A DNA stretch of 55,610 bases from Streptomyces sp. MMG1533 (GTDB lineage Bacteria; Actinomycetota; Actinomycetes; Streptomycetales; Streptomycetaceae). The stretch lies in NCBI RefSeq assembly GCF_001279775.1, contig NZ_LGDG01000269.1:1-55610 (forward strand). Reading direction: 5' to 3'. The translations under genes and the position numbers were made by a program. Shown piece after piece: positions 45,470 through 53,182 of this stretch (position 1 is the first letter of the stretch; the number at the start of each line of letters is the position of its first letter). Below the pieces are notes generated by a model that had not been told where the DNA came from, searched no databases, and saw nothing but the letters and a program-made list of their open reading frames with translations.

Positions 45470-45550
45470 ATGAAGCGACAGGCGGATCTCACGAAGCGGC
45501 GGGCAGTAGACCTGTGCCGCGTCGCCGCCATGCTCTGTCGCACCTTCTGA
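45470..45550 (+). CDS. Cysteine-containing leader peptide for cysA
   Basis: 26 aa (MKRQADLTKRRAVDL, then CRVAAMLCRTF). Two Cys codons lie near the end in the LCR context seen in Streptomyces peptides annotated as putative leader peptides before sulfur genes. It is probably leaderless. It lies 129 bp before cysA. The downstream region has alternative pairings: GGAAG at 45553 can pair with CTTCC at 45564 or, as GGAAGCG, with CGCTTCC at 45610. Ribosome stalling at Cys codons could choose between them. Mycobacterial cysA2 is known to be controlled by a cysteine-rich leader ORF. Confidence 0.75.
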   Translation: MKRQADLTKRRAVDLCRVAAMLCRTF

Positions 45551-45679
45551 GTGGAAGCGCTGCCTTCCGCATCCCCGCCGCCCTGCCCAGGGCACTCGTG
45601 CGCATACGCCGCTTCCGGCCTGCACGCGCACGCCTCTCACTTGCACGCCCCGCCGTAACTGCCCCGGAGGAGAAAGAGC
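45551..45679 (+). promoter_or_regulatory. Candidate attenuator between leader peptide and cysA
   Basis: The GGAAG at 45553-45557 can pair locally with 45564-45568, or 45553-45559 can pair with 45610-45616. A separate GCCCTG/CAGGGC hairpin lies at about 45590. The cysA ribosome site (GGAGGAGA) follows. The competing folds make translational control plausible but are not proven. Confidence 0.45.
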
Positions 45680-46519
45680 ATGAGCCGCAGCGACGTCCTG
45701 GTTGACGCCGACTGGGTCGAGGCCAACCTCGACAGCCCGAGCATCGCCATCGTCGAGGTGGACGAGGACACGTCCGCCTACGAGAAGAACCACATCCGCA
45801 ACGCGATCCGCATCGACTGGACCGACGACCTCCAGGACCCGGTCCGCCGCGACTTCGTCGACCAGGAGGGCTTCGAGAAGCTCCTCTCCGCGAAGGGCAT
45901 CGCCAACGACACGCTGGTGATCCTCTACGGCGGCAACAACAACTGGTTCGCGTCGTACGCCTACTGGTACTTCAAGCTGTACGGCCACGAGAACGTCAAG
46001 CTTCTCGACGGCGGCCGCAAGAAGTGGGAACTGGACGCCCGTGAGCTGGTCGAGGACGTGCCCGAGCGCGCCACGACCGACTACAAGGCCAAGCCGCAGA
46101 ACACGGCCATCCGTGCCTTCCGTGACGACGTCGTCGCCGCGATCGGCGTGCAGAACCTGGTCGACGTCCGCTCGCCCGACGAGTTCTCCGGCAAGCTGCT
46201 CGCCCCCGCCCACCTGCCGCAGGAGCAGTCGCAGCGTCCGGGTCACGTCCCGTCCGCCCGCAACATCCCGTGGTCGAAGAACGCCAACGACGACGGCACC
46301 TTCAAGTCGGACGAAGAGCTCAAGGAGCTCTACGCCGAGGAGCAGGTCGACCTCGCCAAGGACACCATCGCCTACTGCCGCATCGGTGAGCGCTCCGCGC
46401 TGACCTGGTTCGTGCTGCACGAGCTGCTCGGTGTGGAGAACGTCAAGAACTACGACGGCTCGTGGACCGAGTACGGCTCCCTCGTGGGCGTGCCGATCGA
46501 GCTCGGCGCCAACAAGTAA
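45680..46519 (+). CDS. cysA: Thiosulfate sulfurtransferase (rhodanese) CysA
   Basis: 279 aa with two rhodanese domains (about 1-140 inactive, 145-279 active). The catalytic Cys is C233 in AYCRIGERS, matching the mycobacterial CysA. It transfers sulfane sulfur from thiosulfate to a thiophilic acceptor. GGAGGAGA upstream gives a strong start. It is followed 30 bp later by sseC and preceded by the cysteine leader peptide, so expression is likely tied to cysteine supply. Confidence 0.95.
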   Translation: MSRSDVLVDADWVEANLDSPSIAIVEVDEDTSAYEKNHIRNAIRIDWTDDLQDPVRRDFVDQEGFEKLLSAKGIANDTLVILYGGNNNWFASYAYWYFKLYGHENVKLLDGGRKKWELDARELVEDVPERATTDYKAKPQNTAIRAFRDDVVAAIGVQNLVDVRSPDEFSGKLLAPAHLPQEQSQRPGHVPSARNIPWSKNANDDGTFKSDEELKELYAEEQVDLAKDTIAYCRIGERSALTWFVLHELLGVENVKNYDGSWTEYGSLVGVPIELGANK

Positions 46520-46549
46520 TCCCGACCTGAACGACCTCTGGAGACAGAC

Positions 46550-46837
46550 ATGTGTGGAGCGAAGGCCGGCGGCCCGGACGCCTCGACGATCAAGCCCGGT
46601 GAGACCACGATTCAGGGTCAGGTGACCCGCGACGGTGAGCCGGTGACCGGCTACGTCCGACTGCTGGACTCGACCGGCGAGTTCACGGCGGAGGTCCCGA
46701 CCTCCGCGACGGGCCAGTTCCGCTTCTACGCGGCCGAAGGCACCTGGACCGTACGCGCCCTCGTGCCCGGCGGCACCGCCGACCGCACGGTCGTCGCCCA
46801 GCAGGGCGGTCTCGCGGAGGTCGCGATCGCGGTCTGA
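46550..46837 (+). CDS. sseC: SseC-like DUF1416 protein
   Basis: 95 aa, starting MCGAKAGG with a conserved Cys at residue 2. The rest is a beta-sandwich of the type seen in DUF1416 (TIQGQVTRDGEPVTGYVRLL). In actinobacteria it is nearly always next to cysA, as here, and is thought to act in sulfur metabolism; its activity is not known. Followed by a perfect 14-bp terminator hairpin. Confidence 0.93.
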   Translation: MCGAKAGGPDASTIKPGETTIQGQVTRDGEPVTGYVRLLDSTGEFTAEVPTSATGQFRFYAAEGTWTVRALVPGGTADRTVVAQQGGLAEVAIAV

Positions 46838-46859
46838 GGCAGCGCCTCATGAACGACTG

Positions 46860-46894
46860 AAGGGCCGCACCCCGACACCTGGGGTGCGGCCCTT
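46860..46894 (+). terminator. Terminator of the cysA-sseC operon
   Basis: Bases 46860-46873 pair perfectly with 46881-46894 (14 bp) around the 7-nt loop GACACCT, 23 bp after the sseC stop. Confidence 0.92.
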
Positions 46895-46921
46895 CGGCGT
46901 GCACCGACCTACGCTGGAGTC

Positions 46922-47182
46922 ATGTACGCACGGCGCCGGCACATCTACTTCGCCATGATGGGCAGCTGCATCGGTCTGTTCGTCCTGGCCTGGGCTGTCG
47001 TGCGCCTCTGGTCGGTCCCCGTGGCCGTGGGGATGTGCGTGGTGGCCATGGTGATTCCGCCGCTCGCCGCCGTGGTCGCCAACCGCCGCGGCCCTGACGA
47101 CCGCTGGTGGGACGACCCCTCAGGCGACCCGAAGTCCGACGAGTGGTGGGACGAGCTGGACGGGAAGAGGCGGCGGCAGTAG
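46922..47182 (+). CDS. DUF3099 small membrane protein
   Basis: 86 aa with two helices (about 10-30 and 33-52) and a polar, Trp/Asp-rich C-terminal tail (DDRWWDDPSGDPKSDEWWDE) typical of DUF3099. A -10-like TACGCT (46910-46915) ends 6 nt before the ATG, so the transcript is probably leaderless. Function unknown. Confidence 0.85.
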   Translation: MYARRRHIYFAMMGSCIGLFVLAWAVVRLWSVPVAVGMCVVAMVIPPLAAVVANRRGPDDRWWDDPSGDPKSDEWWDELDGKRRRQ

Positions 47183-47192
47183 GAAGAGGCGC

Positions 47193-47579
47193 ATGTCGCC
47201 TGCGAGGCTGTCCACCGTGGTGCTCGACGCGCGTGACGCGCACGAGCTGGCCGGGTTCTACCTGCGTCTGCTCGGATACGAGGTGCGCGCCGAGGAGCCC
47301 GACTGGGTGCTCATCGGCCCGCCGCCCGGCGCCGGGGGCACGGCGCTCTCCTTCGAGACCGAACCCGAGTACGTCCCGCCCGTCTGGCCCACCCGCAGGC
47401 CCGGCGACCAGCAGATGATGCTGCACCTGGACATCGAGGTCGACGACCTGGAGGCCGAGACCGCGCGGGCCGTCGCCGAGGGGGCGCGGCTCGCCGAGTA
47501 CCAGCCCCAGAGCGACGTACGCGTGCTGTACGACCCGTCGGGGCACCCCTTCTGTCTGTGGGTGCAGGAGTCTCCGTAG
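47193..47579 (+). CDS. VOC/glyoxalase-superfamily protein
   Basis: 128 aa with two beta-alpha-beta-beta-beta units. LDARDAHELAGFYLRLLGYEV, MLHLDIEVDDLEAETARA and VLYDPSGHPFCLWV fit the glyoxalase_6 group of metal-dependent or metal-free lyases and resistance proteins. The reaction is unknown. 10 bp after the DUF3099 gene, so probably co-transcribed. Convergent with the DsrE-like gene; short CCGTAGGT repeats mark the gap. Confidence 0.88.
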   Translation: MSPARLSTVVLDARDAHELAGFYLRLLGYEVRAEEPDWVLIGPPPGAGGTALSFETEPEYVPPVWPTRRPGDQQMMLHLDIEVDDLEAETARAVAEGARLAEYQPQSDVRVLYDPSGHPFCLWVQESP

Positions 47580-47622
47580 GTCTCCGTAGGCCGCCGTAGG
47601 TCCCGGCAGTACTCGGTACATC

Positions 47623-47985
47623 TCAGTAGACGAGCGCCTGCGTCTCGTCCCCCAGTGCCTCCTGGACGAACACCTGGGCTCCCGCGATGCGTACGCCCTC
47701 GATGACGTCCTTCTCCGTGATGTCCCGGCGGGCCGCGCACTGGGTGCACAGGGTCACGCGGCCGGCCGCCAGTACCGAGTCGAGGAGGTCGGGCAGCGGG
47801 GCCGCGTGCGGGAGCTCGAACTCGGCTGCCCGGCCCGGGAGGGCGAACCACGCGGACTCGCCGGTCAGCCACAGGGAGACGTCGACCCCGCTGGCCACGG
47901 CCACCGCCGCCACCGTGAACGCCTGCGAGCACCGCTCGGGGGAATCCGCCCCCGCCGTCACCTTGATCACGAGCTTCTTAGCCAT
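47623..47985 (-). CDS. DsrE-family protein
   Basis: 120 aa from the ATG at 47985 (MAKKLVIKVTAG). It has the DsrE/DsrF fold pattern with a Cys pair in TLCTQC near residue 80. Family members relay sulfur or are of unknown function. It is divergent from the three membrane-protein genes. Its short length and single domain are usual. Confidence 0.85.
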   Translation of the reverse strand: MAKKLVIKVTAGADSPERCSQAFTVAAVAVASGVDVSLWLTGESAWFALPGRAAEFELPHAAPLPDLLDSVLAAGRVTLCTQCAARRDITEKDVIEGVRIAGAQVFVQEALGDETQALVY

Positions 47986-48087
47986 GGCCGAATCGTAATC
48001 AACTCCCTTACAACTCGGTGCGTCGACCAAGAGTCTCCTGTGAGCGCGCATACGGAATGCGCACTTCACGTTCTGTGGGGGGACGTC

Positions 48088-48936
48088 TTGGAAGTACCCG
48101 AAGAAGTAGCCGACGCCCCAGTCGACCCGGTTGCTCCGGTAAACCCGTTTGATCCGGTCGGCCCTGTCGATCCGGTCGGCCCTGTCGACCCGGTCGGTGC
48201 GTTTGCTCCGTCTGTGCAGGTCGCGCCCCGGCCCCGCCGTCGCGGGCGTACCGCACTGCTGATCGCCGGTGCCGCCGTCCTGGGCCTGGTCGCCGGCACC
48301 TGCGGCGGCTACCTCGTGCAGGCCGACCGCGAGCCGACGAAGCTGCCCCCGCTCTCCCAGCCGGCGCTGCCGCAGGCGAAGGGCAAGGGGCCCGAGCCGC
48401 TGTCCGCCGCCCGGGACCGCCGGGTGAAGACCGACGGCGACCTGCGCAAGCTGCTGCTGAAGAAGCCGGGCGGCGCGAAGGACGCCGACTGGCTGACCGG
48501 CGCCGACGGCTGGATGGACCTGGCCGCCTACGCCGACCTGTACGAGTCGCCGGACGAGATCTTCGGCGACCTCGTCGGCGACGAGTTCCGCCGCGCGGCC
48601 GTCACCGGGTGGGAGTCCGGCACGACCACCCTGGAGATCCGTCTGATCCAGTTCCGCCAGGAGGAGGCCCCCGCGGCCGCCGACTCGACGGACAACAGCC
48701 AGTACTGGGCGGAGGCCGAGGATGCCACCGAGAGCTGGACCATCCCCGGCACCGGGAACGGCATGGCGTACGTCCACACGGAGCCCGAGCGCGAGGCCGG
48801 ATACCTGCCGCTGTACAGCGCGGAGGCCTACGCCTCGCGTGGCGACATCGCCATGGAGATTCTGATCTACGACACCAAGCGGATCAGCAAGAAGAAGATC
48901 ATGGACCTGGCCGAGCGGCAGATGGAGCGGCTGTGA
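48088..48936 (+). CDS. Single-pass membrane protein, first of three coupled relatives
   Basis: 282 aa from the TTG at 48088 with a GGGGGG ribosome site; a GTG at 48040 is an alternative. The cytoplasmic N terminus has PVDPVG repeats (15-bp coding repeats, about 48110-48205). One transmembrane helix is at about 55-76, followed by an external domain with ADGWMDLAAYADLYES and TLEIRLIQF. The stop overlaps the next start (GTGA). No family recognised. The external domain shares a layout with the next two proteins. Confidence 0.78.
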   Translation: MEVPEEVADAPVDPVAPVNPFDPVGPVDPVGPVDPVGAFAPSVQVAPRPRRRGRTALLIAGAAVLGLVAGTCGGYLVQADREPTKLPPLSQPALPQAKGKGPEPLSAARDRRVKTDGDLRKLLLKKPGGAKDADWLTGADGWMDLAAYADLYESPDEIFGDLVGDEFRRAAVTGWESGTTTLEIRLIQFRQEEAPAAADSTDNSQYWAEAEDATESWTIPGTGNGMAYVHTEPEREAGYLPLYSAEAYASRGDIAMEILIYDTKRISKKKIMDLAERQMERL

Positions 48937-49838
48937 CCGAGAACCAGAACGAGCCGGTTCCGAGCGCCCAGGCCCCGAGCGAGCCGGTCGGCCAGGTCGG
49001 GCCCGTCGAGTTCGTCCAACTTCCGGCGCCCGCCGCGTCCGACGCCTACGGCGGCCCCGTTCCCGGGCCCGTCCCGCCGCCCGCCAAGAAGCCCTTCCTC
49101 CGTGGCCGTGTCGCCGCCGTGGTCGGATCCCTCGTGCTGGTCGGCGCCGTCGTCGCCGGTGTCGGCTACACCGTGGTGACCGTGAACGACGCCGACCGTG
49201 ACGCCGGCGCCCCCGTCTGGAAGTTCCCGAAGACCACGGCCGAGGACGAGAAGGCGGCCACCGCCAAGGGCCTCGCCGGCGTGCTCGTGCCGTACGGCAC
49301 CGACGGCTGGACCCGGGGCCCCGACCTCGGTGAGTTCGGCTCGGACGCGCAGCTCAGCGGTGCCCAGGCGACCGCCCTGCGGAAGGAGTCGTTGAGCGAT
49401 CTGCCCCGCACCCAGCGCAAGAAGCTGGAGAAGGAGATCGACCGGCAGCGCGTCACGGGCATGGCGATGCGCAGCTACCTCAGCGGAGACGCCGACGCCC
49501 TCAGCGAGAACGAGGGCACCTTCACGGTGAGCATCGTGCTGGCGCAGATGGAGAGCCGGGCGGCCGTGCGGGACATGGCCACGTTCCAGAACGAGTTCCT
49601 CGACGCCCTGGACGTCTTCCGTAAGGGCCCCGAGATCAAGGGCCACAAGAACGCCGAGTGCTTCCTGCCGCCCGCGGACGACGACACGGACCTCGACACC
49701 ATGTACTGCTCCGCCTACCAGGGCGACGTCCTGGTCACCGCCACCGCGGACGGCGTCAAGCCACTCGACACCAAGGGGGTCGCGATGCTGCTGAGCGAGC
49801 AGCTCGACCGCATAGCCGAACCGGGGGAGGCGGTATGA
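48933..49838 (+). CDS. Single-pass membrane protein, second of three coupled relatives
   Basis: 301 aa, GTG start overlapping the previous stop. Pro/Ala-rich cytoplasmic part, transmembrane helix about 60-82, then an external domain with GTDGWTRGPDLGEFG, VTGMAMRSYLS and FTVSIVLAQM. Two Cys (NAECFL, MYCSAY) may pair. It ends in an ATGA overlap with the third gene. Its layout matches the neighbours: Pro-rich tail, one helix, DGW-containing domain. Confidence 0.78.
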   Translation: MTENQNEPVPSAQAPSEPVGQVGPVEFVQLPAPAASDAYGGPVPGPVPPPAKKPFLRGRVAAVVGSLVLVGAVVAGVGYTVVTVNDADRDAGAPVWKFPKTTAEDEKAATAKGLAGVLVPYGTDGWTRGPDLGEFGSDAQLSGAQATALRKESLSDLPRTQRKKLEKEIDRQRVTGMAMRSYLSGDADALSENEGTFTVSIVLAQMESRAAVRDMATFQNEFLDALDVFRKGPEIKGHKNAECFLPPADDDTDLDTMYCSAYQGDVLVTATADGVKPLDTKGVAMLLSEQLDRIAEPGEAV

Positions 49839-50833
49839 CCGAGCAGTCGCAGACCACGGAGCCGACAGCCACGGAGCCGACGGCCACCGAGCCGCAGACC
49901 ACCCAACCGGCAGCGACGGAACCGACGGCGACGCAGGACACCACCCCCGTAGCCGTCGTGGACCAACCACAGTCCGTGCTCTCCCCGCCCCCCGCGGCAC
50001 CGCCCCTTGCGGCACCGCCCCTCTCCCCGCCCCCGCCCTACGGGCCGCCCCTCCAGGCACCCCCCGCGCCCAAGGACCGCCGAGTCCTGCGCGCCGTCCT
50101 GCGTTGGACCGCCGCCGTCGTCGTGTTCGCGGCGGTCGGGGCGTCGGCCGCGTACGGGATCACGCGGATGGAGCGGACGGACGTACCGGGCCTTGCCACG
50201 GAGTCGGACGGGCGGTGGGACTACCCGCAGCTGACGAAGCCGCCGCTGCCGTCGGGCAGCCCGGAGCCCTTCGCCGAGGCGAACAAGGCCGGCGCGCACT
50301 ACGCCGACCTGCGGGCGCTCGTCCTGCCCGCCCCCACGGGCGCCACGGACGACAAGGCGCTGCGCGGCGAGGACGGCTGGCTGGCGACGAAGGACTTCCT
50401 GGCGGAGTACGAGTCGGACGAGCGCGACGACCTCCGTCAGCAACTCGTCGACGACGGCCTGCGGCACATCGCGGCCCGCGGCTGGACCACCGAGGACGGC
50501 ACGCACACGCGGATCTATCTCCTGCACTTCGACACCGCGGCCGTGGTGGACGAGGTGTTCTCCGGGGACATCGGCCCCTACAGCGGCCCCGGCCGCGCGG
50601 TGCGCGGCGCCCCGGACTCCGTCACCGACGAGGACTTCCCGGAGCCGGCCCGGGTCGACGACGTCCAGCGCTCGGTCTACACGGAGGCGAAGCCGTACGG
50701 CGCCGAGCACGTCCGGCAGGCCTACCTGGCCGCCGGCGACGTCCTCGCCGTGATCATCCAGTCCCGGAAGGGCACGGCGAAGGCCGTTCCGTTCCAGCAG
50801 ACGGTGACCCTGCAGAGCCAGCTGCTCGGGTGA
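49835..50833 (+). CDS. Single-pass membrane protein, third of three coupled relatives
   Basis: 332 aa from the ATG that overlaps the previous stop. The cytoplasmic part is made of TEP/TAT repeats and a Pro-rich stretch, with a transmembrane helix about 88-108. The external domain contains GEDGWLATKDFLAEYES, RHIAARGWTTEDGT and TRIYLLHF. It lines up by eye with the first protein of the set. Followed by a strong rho-independent terminator, which closes the three-gene operon. Confidence 0.78.
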   Translation: MTEQSQTTEPTATEPTATEPQTTQPAATEPTATQDTTPVAVVDQPQSVLSPPPAAPPLAAPPLSPPPPYGPPLQAPPAPKDRRVLRAVLRWTAAVVVFAAVGASAAYGITRMERTDVPGLATESDGRWDYPQLTKPPLPSGSPEPFAEANKAGAHYADLRALVLPAPTGATDDKALRGEDGWLATKDFLAEYESDERDDLRQQLVDDGLRHIAARGWTTEDGTHTRIYLLHFDTAAVVDEVFSGDIGPYSGPGRAVRGAPDSVTDEDFPEPARVDDVQRSVYTEAKPYGAEHVRQAYLAAGDVLAVIIQSRKGTAKAVPFQQTVTLQSQLLG

Positions 50834-50864
50834 CCCCCCGCGCGAGGGCACACCTCACGCAGGG

Positions 50865-50902
50865 AGCCGGGCCCCGGCCGCGTAAGCTGGGGCCCGGCTT
50901 TT
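50865..50902 (+). terminator. Rho-independent terminator
   Basis: A perfect 11-bp stem (50865-50875 with 50889-50899) is followed by a T run, 32 bp after the third membrane protein. Confidence 0.92.
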
Positions 50903-50936
50903 GTGTACTGCCATCCCACTGTGTACTGCCATCCAC
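50902..50936. repeat. 15-bp direct repeat with 18-bp period
   Basis: TGTGTACTGCCATCC occurs at 50902 and 50920, just upstream of the tiny membrane peptide gene. It may be a duplicated promoter or operator. Confidence 0.6.
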
Positions 50937-50956
50937 GATCGTCCGAGGAGCACTCC

Positions 50957-51058
50957 GTGCTTGAGGTTTTCTTCGAAGCCCTGCTGGTTCTGGTCTGCGT
51001 CGGCGTGCTCGCCTTCGCCGGGCTGACGGTGAAGAAGCTGTACCAGGGCCAGCGCTGA
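50957..51058 (+). CDS. 33-aa membrane peptide
   Basis: GTG start with GAGGAG 7 nt upstream. The sequence is one hydrophobic helix (FFEALLVLVCVGVLAFAGLT) followed by a basic tail (VKKLYQGQR), so it is probably an inner-membrane micro-protein with its C terminus inside. It lies 23 bp before the nitrobindin-like gene on the same strand. Too short for family assignment. Confidence 0.65.
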   Translation: MLEVFFEALLVLVCVGVLAFAGLTVKKLYQGQR

Positions 51059-51081
51059 CCCACGTCTAGGAACTGCTGCTC

Positions 51082-51657
51082 ATGATCGAGATCCCGTCCG
51101 ACCTCCACAAGGACCTCGTCCCCCTCGTCTTCCTGCTCGGCAACTGGGCGGGCGCGGGCGTGCACGACTTCCCCGGTTCCGAGAAGTGCAACTTCGGACA
51201 GGAGGTCACCTTCACGCACGACGGTCGGGACTTCCTGGAGTACCACTCCCACACCTGGGTGCTCGACAACGACGGCAACAAGGTCAGGCCGCTGGAGTCC
51301 GAGTCCGGCTTCTGGCGGATCGACGCCGACCGCAAGGTCGAGGTCACCATGGTCCGCGACGACGGTGTCGTCGAGGTCTGGTACGGCGAACTGGCCGCCA
51401 AGAAGCCGCAGATCGACCTGGTCACGGACGCGGTGGCGCGTACGGCGGCCTCCGGCCCGTACACCGGCGGCAAGCGGCTGTACGGCTATGTCAACAGCGA
51501 CCTCATGTGGGTCGGCGAGAAGCAGACCCCCGAGGTCGAGCTGCGCCCCTACATGTCCGCCCACCTGAAGAAGGTCGTCACCCCCGAGGACGTCGAGCGC
51601 TGGGCCAAGGCCCTCCCCGACGACATGCCGGACGACGGCATCGCGTTCTTCAAGTAG
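51082..51657 (+). CDS. Nitrobindin-like heme-binding beta-barrel protein (DUF1794)
   Basis: 191 aa. LLGNWAGAGV is the barrel-opening GxWxGxG-type motif. The EYHSHTWV, GFWRID and YGYVNSDLMWV strands and a late His (YMSAHLKKV) that could ligate heme fit the nitrobindin family, members of which bind heme and react with nitric oxide or peroxynitrite. The role in Streptomyces is not established. It is immediately upstream of nur. Confidence 0.87.
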   Translation: MIEIPSDLHKDLVPLVFLLGNWAGAGVHDFPGSEKCNFGQEVTFTHDGRDFLEYHSHTWVLDNDGNKVRPLESESGFWRIDADRKVEVTMVRDDGVVEVWYGELAAKKPQIDLVTDAVARTAASGPYTGGKRLYGYVNSDLMWVGEKQTPEVELRPYMSAHLKKVVTPEDVERWAKALPDDMPDDGIAFFK

Positions 51658-51689
51658 GCCGACCTCCCGGGTCGGCTTCCCAGTGGTCC

Positions 51690-51695
51690 TAGACT
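51690..51695 (+). promoter_or_regulatory. -10 box of a leaderless nur transcript
   Basis: TAGACT is separated by exactly 7 nt from the GTG start codon and no Shine-Dalgarno is present. Confidence 0.6.
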
Positions 51696-51702
51696 CTCTG
51701 GT

Positions 51703-52140
51703 GTGGTGAGCACCGACTGGAAGAGCGACCTCAGGCAGCGCGGCTACCGGCTGACGCCGCAGCGGCAACTCGTGCTCGAAGCCGTGGACGCCCTGGAGCA
51801 CGCGACCCCCGACGACATCCTCATCGAGGTGAGGAAGACCGCGTCGGGGGTCAACATTTCCACGGTCTACCGGACCCTGGAGCTCCTGGAGGAGCTCGGG
51901 CTGGTCAGCCATGCCCACCTGGGGCACGGCGCGCCGACGTACCACCTGGCCGACCGGCACCACCACATCCATCTGGTCTGCCGCGACTGCACGAACGTCA
52001 TCGAGGCCGACGTCTCGGTGGCGGCCGAGTTCACCGCCAAGCTCCGCAAGGAGTTCGGCTTCGAGACCGACATGAAGCACTTCGCGATCTTCGGCCGGTG
52101 CAAGGACTGCTCTCTGAAGGGTTCAACTACCGAGTCGTAG
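51703..52140 (+). CDS. nur: Nur, nickel-responsive Fur-family regulator
   Basis: 145 aa, GTG start. The winged helix (about 10-80) is followed by the dimerisation domain. The residues of the S. coelicolor Nur metal sites are present at the same numbers: H70, H72 and H126 (nickel site) and H33, H86, H88 and H90 (M site). C93 and C96, and a C-terminal CKDC, are also present. Nur represses the iron superoxide dismutase and nickel uptake genes when nickel is available. TAGACT lies 7 nt before the GTG, so it is probably leaderless. Confidence 0.93.
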   Translation: MVSTDWKSDLRQRGYRLTPQRQLVLEAVDALEHATPDDILIEVRKTASGVNISTVYRTLELLEELGLVSHAHLGHGAPTYHLADRHHHIHLVCRDCTNVIEADVSVAAEFTAKLRKEFGFETDMKHFAIFGRCKDCSLKGSTTES

Positions 52141-52143
52141 GCT
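52138..52143 (+). promoter_or_regulatory. -10 box of a leaderless ygfZ transcript
   Basis: TAGGCT overlaps the nur stop codon and ends 7 nt before the ATG of ygfZ, with no Shine-Dalgarno between. Confidence 0.55.
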
Positions 52144-52150
52144 TAGGCCT

Positions 52151-53116
52151 ATGAAGAGCCCTCTGCTGTCCCTGTCCGGCGCCGTTCCCGCCGAGGGTGT
52201 GGACGAAGGCGTCGCCGCCCACTACGGCGACCTGTTCCGCGAACAGCGCGCCCTTGCCGACGGCATCGGATTCGTCGACCTCTCGCACCGCGGCGTCGTC
52301 ACCGTCACCGGTGACGACCGGCTGAACTGGCTGCACCTCCTGCTCACCCAGCACGTCAGCGACCTCCCGACCGGGCAGGCCACCGAGGCCCTGATCCTGT
52401 CCGCGCACGGTCACATCGAGCACGCCCTGTACCTGGTGGACGACGGCGGGACGGTCTGGATCCACGTCGAGCCCGGCACCCAGGAGGCGCTGATCGCCTA
52501 CCTGGAGTCGATGAAGTTCTTCTACCGGGTCGAAGTCGCCGACCGCACCGCCGACTTCGCGCTCGTCCACCTGCCGGCCGGTTCCATCGCCGGGGTGCCC
52601 GAGGGCGTCGTCGTACGTGAGACGGCGTACGGCCGTGATCTCTTCCTCCCCCGCGCGGACCTGGAGTCGTACGCCGAGAAGGCAGGCCCCGCGGCCGGGA
52701 TCCTCGCGTACGAGGCGCTCCGCGTCGAGCACCACCGCCCCCGCCTCGGCTTCGAGACCGACCACCGTACGATCCCGCACGAGCTGGGCTGGATCGGCAG
52801 CGCGGTGCACCTCCAGAAGGGGTGCTACCGCGGCCAGGAGACGGTGGCCCGGGTGCAGAATCTCGGGAAGCCGCCGAGGAGGCTCGTCTTCCTCCACCTC
52901 GACGGCAGCGAGGTCCACCTCCCGACCGCCGGCACGGACATCCGCCTCGCGGACGAGGGCCCCGACGGCCGCAAGATCGGCTTCATCACGACGTCCGTAC
53001 GACACCACGAGCTGGGCCCGGTCGCGCTGGCGCTGGTGAAGCGGAACGTGCCGTTGGACGCCCGGCTGCTGGCCGACACGACGGCCGCGGCGCAGGAAGT
53101 CGTCGTAGAGCCCTAG
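52151..53116 (+). CDS. ygfZ: YgfZ/GcvT-like folate-binding protein
   Basis: 321 aa. The C-terminal signature KGCYRGQE, with its conserved Cys, defines the YgfZ family, which helps assemble or repair certain iron-sulfur enzymes in a folate-dependent way. The GcvT-like N-terminal domain (about 20-240) contains FVDLSHRGVVTVTGDDRLNWL. It starts 10 bp after nur but seems to have its own promoter. It converges with dtd across a small 16-bp repeat array. Confidence 0.93.
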   Translation: MKSPLLSLSGAVPAEGVDEGVAAHYGDLFREQRALADGIGFVDLSHRGVVTVTGDDRLNWLHLLLTQHVSDLPTGQATEALILSAHGHIEHALYLVDDGGTVWIHVEPGTQEALIAYLESMKFFYRVEVADRTADFALVHLPAGSIAGVPEGVVVRETAYGRDLFLPRADLESYAEKAGPAAGILAYEALRVEHHRPRLGFETDHRTIPHELGWIGSAVHLQKGCYRGQETVARVQNLGKPPRRLVFLHLDGSEVHLPTAGTDIRLADEGPDGRKIGFITTSVRHHELGPVALALVKRNVPLDARLLADTTAAAQEVVVEP

Positions 53117-53182
53117 GGCTGTAGAGCTCTAGGGCTGCTGAGTCCTAGGTCTGCTGAGTCCTAGGTCTGCAGAGCCCTATAT
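53102..53182. repeat. 16-bp degenerate tandem repeats between ygfZ and dtd
   Basis: CTGCTGAGTCCTAGGT occurs twice exactly (53135-53150, 53151-53166), flanked by degenerate copies at 53103-53118, 53119-53134 and 53167-53182. Each carries a CCTAGG-like palindrome, and the array reaches both stop codons. Confidence 0.8.

Noticed and set aside
45433..45705. 90-codon open frame overlapping the cys leader peptide
   Set aside because: Its start lies in the -35 box of the promoter and it runs into cysA in another frame; the 26-aa leader ORF is far better placed.
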